From: Gp6-AA40 sp035496255
GTDB lineage: Bacteria > Acidobacteriota > Vicinamibacteria > Vicinamibacterales > UBA2999
Assembly (NCBI GenBank): GCA_035496255.1
Contig: DATJEU010000088.1
Coordinates: forward strand, 21,690-85,689
Direction: 5' to 3'
Length of the DNA: 64,000 nucleotides
Under the pieces are notes generated by a model. The model ran no database searches, was not told the DNA's origin, and saw only the letters and a list, made by a program, of their open reading frames with translations. A program made the translations under genes and the position numbers. Each line of letters opens with the position of its first letter. Position 1 is the first letter of the stretch. Shown here in pieces: positions 62,494-64,000 of this stretch.

Positions 62494-63878
62494 CGACACT
62501 CTGGTCCGGGCGGTTCGACACGGCCCCTGATCCCGCAGCCTTTGATTTCGGTGTCTCGTTCGGTTTCGATCGCCGCTTTTTTGAAGACGACGTCACCGGC
62601 AGCCTGGCCTGGGCGCGGGCGCTGGCCGCCGCCGGCGTGCTCTCGCCGCCGGACGCAGAGGCGATCGTCGCAGCACTGACGGCGATTCTTGAAAAGGGCA
62701 AGGCCGATCCGGCGTGGGTGACCGGTCCCGACGAGGACGTGCACAGCTTCGTCGAGCGGCAGTTGATCGCGCGCGTCGGCGATGCCGGCCGCCGGCTCCA
62801 TACCGGCCGCTCGCGCAACGAGCAGGTGTCGCTCGATTTGCGGCTCTATCTGCGGCGCCGGATTCCGTTGCTGCAGCAGGCGATCGTGAATGTCGTCGCG
62901 GCGTGCGCCGACCTCGCCGCCCAGGCCGGTGACGCGCTGATGCCGTCGTACACGCACCTGCGGCGCGCGCAGCCGGTGCTCGTCGCGCATTTCTTCCTGT
63001 CGCACGCGGCGCCGCTCCGCCGCGATTTTGCGCGTCTCGCCGCGGCTGCCGCGGAGGCGGATGCGCTGACCCTTGGCTCGGGCGCAATTGCCGGCACGAG
63101 TTACGCGGTGGATACGAAGTTGCTCGCCTCCACGCTTGGATTCTCGCGCGTCGTGCTCAACAGCATGGACGCATCGTCCGATCGCGACTTCGTCGCATCG
63201 TTCCTCTATGCGTGCTCGCTGACGATGGTGCACCTGAGCCGCATGGCGGAGGACTTGATCCTCTTTACCGGCGAGGAGCACGGCTTCTTCGAGCTGTCGG
63301 ATGCCTCCGCGACCGGCAGCAGCATGATGCCGCAGAAGAAGAATCCCGATCCGCTCGAGCTCGTGCGCGGCAAGAGCGGCCGCGCCATCGGCCGGCTGAC
63401 CGGGTGGTTGGCGACGATGAAGGCGCTGCCAACCGGGTACAACAAGGACCTGCAGGAGGACAAGGAAGCGGTGTTCGATACGGAAGCGACGCTCGCGGCG
63501 TCGCTGGCCGCAACGCACGCCGTCGTTTCAAAGCTGACGATCAACGCCGACCGGAGCGGCCGCGCGGCCTCGGGTTTGCTGCTGGCTACGGACGTCGCCG
63601 ACTACCTGGTGTCGCGCGGCATGCCCTTTCGCCGGGCCCACGAGGTGGTCGGTACGATGGTGCGCCGGTTGCTATCGGAAGGGCGGGATTTCAGCAGTCT
63701 GTCGCTGGCCGAATGGCGCGAGGCCAGCGAGATGTTCGGGGAGGATGCGCCGCGGGCGGCCACCGCGATTGCGTCGGTGGAGGCCAAACGGTCGCCGCAG
63801 TCGACCCGTCCCGGAAGCGTACGTGCGGCATTGGCTGAATGCCGGGAGTGGATCCGGCAGAATCTGCTACACTCCTAA
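62490..63878 (+). CDS. argH: Argininosuccinate lyase
   Basis: A 462-residue lyase starting at GTG 62490 in the previous stop. Opening TLWSGRFDTAPDP is typical. HTGRSRNEQVSLDLRLYL, SYTHLRRAQPV (catalytic His) and TGSSMMPQKKNPDPLELVRG (signature loop with catalytic Ser) are all intact, so the enzyme should split argininosuccinate to arginine and fumarate. It therefore needs an active synthase somewhere, unlike the compact one next to it. Confidence 0.95.
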   Translation: MTTLWSGRFDTAPDPAAFDFGVSFGFDRRFFEDDVTGSLAWARALAAAGVLSPPDAEAIVAALTAILEKGKADPAWVTGPDEDVHSFVERQLIARVGDAGRRLHTGRSRNEQVSLDLRLYLRRRIPLLQQAIVNVVAACADLAAQAGDALMPSYTHLRRAQPVLVAHFFLSHAAPLRRDFARLAAAAAEADALTLGSGAIAGTSYAVDTKLLASTLGFSRVVLNSMDASSDRDFVASFLYACSLTMVHLSRMAEDLILFTGEEHGFFELSDASATGSSMMPQKKNPDPLELVRGKSGRAIGRLTGWLATMKALPTGYNKDLQEDKEAVFDTEATLAASLAATHAVVSKLTINADRSGRAASGLLLATDVADYLVSRGMPFRRAHEVVGTMVRRLLSEGRDFSSLSLAEWREASEMFGEDAPRAATAIASVEAKRSPQSTRPGSVRAALAECREWIRQNLLHS

Positions 63879-63945
63879 GCCACCTGCGTAGGCCATCTGC
63901 GCCCGTTTTCATTTCCCAACCGAACGGAACGCCCCGGGGGAGTTC

Positions 63946-64000
63946 ATGCAGCAACGCCGGCTTCGGCTCGGTGACATTCTGGACGATTACTGTCCGCGCG
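63946..64000 (+). CDS. Start of an unidentified gene (truncated by window edge)
   Basis: ATG 63946 preceded by a strong GGGGGAG ribosome site, opening MQQRRLRLGDILDDYCPR and continuing past the edge. The LGDILDDYCPRE-type start recalls small acidobacterial proteins with a zinc-ribbon N-terminus, but 18 residues are too few to assign. Confidence 0.4.
   Translation, partial: MQQRRLRLGDILDDYCPR

Overview
The window is GC-rich bacterial chromosome, densely coding on both strands, with many start/stop overlaps of the ATGA, GTGA and TAATG type. The gene families point to Acidobacteriota, most likely Vicinamibacteria. These include a soil-associated TIGR03435-type domain, a VWFA-related TIGR03436-type protein, a TonB-dependent receptor with an N-terminal carboxypeptidase-regulatory-like domain, and small secreted proteins opening with PDFSGKW-type motifs. 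The placement is inferred from family content, since no rRNA gene is present. I saw no tRNA, CRISPR array, transposase, integrase or phage gene.

Layout. 1-5.4 kb: the 3' part of an aconitase-family dehydratase, a Gly-rich secreted protein, a membrane/TIGR03435 fusion and a NarL-type two-component pair. 5.4-10.3 kb: VWFA protein, a GH5-like glycosidase and a split chromate-type transporter. 10.3-13.9 kb: a metal-uptake group (His-rich small protein, porin, ZnuA-like binding protein, ZnuB-like permease) with no ATPase. 13.8-22.2 kb: housekeeping and stress genes (RluA-type pseudouridine synthase, MsrA, MATE pump, adhesin-like repeat protein, sulfurtransferase, HtpX, MocR regulator). 22.3-27.1 kb: a secreted protein with its TonB receptor, and a LOR/SDH (TIGR00300) enzyme. 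27.2-35.5 kb: an OmpR-type two-component set, fatty acid desaturase, M23 peptidase with L,D-transpeptidase, a CxxCC-type protein, hemerythrin, exonuclease III and an MBL hydrolase. 35.6-45.9 kb: an M14-like peptidase coupled to a sirtuin, then MarR-TolC-MFP-RND efflux. 45.9-51.8 kb: HemQ, RodZ-like HTH protein, aspartokinase, exported methyltransferase-like protein, FTR1 iron permease, OsmC and a DUF1624 acyltransferase. 51.9-55.8 kb: an orphan DGQHR protein, PxpA and an acyl-CoA ligase. 55.8-63.9 kb: the arginine cluster.

The arginine cluster is the most coherent system. argC-argB-argD-argJ-argF run leftward as a translationally coupled operon. argR, an argG-like gene and argH run rightward. 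A near-perfect palindromic ARG box sits inside the argC promoter between them. The gene in the argG position (61672-62493) is clearly homologous to argininosuccinate synthase but only 273 residues long. It lacks the ATP PP-loop, the TGKGNDQ-type substrate loop and other catalytic segments, yet is an intact frame coupled to both neighbours. It is the best candidate here for an undescribed function.

The intergenic DNA carries two repeat types that recur across the window. One is a set of heptamer-periodic tracts near start and stop codons, sometimes as inverted pairs. The other is a nested double-palindrome family built on CCCAACGTCT / AGACGTTGGG.
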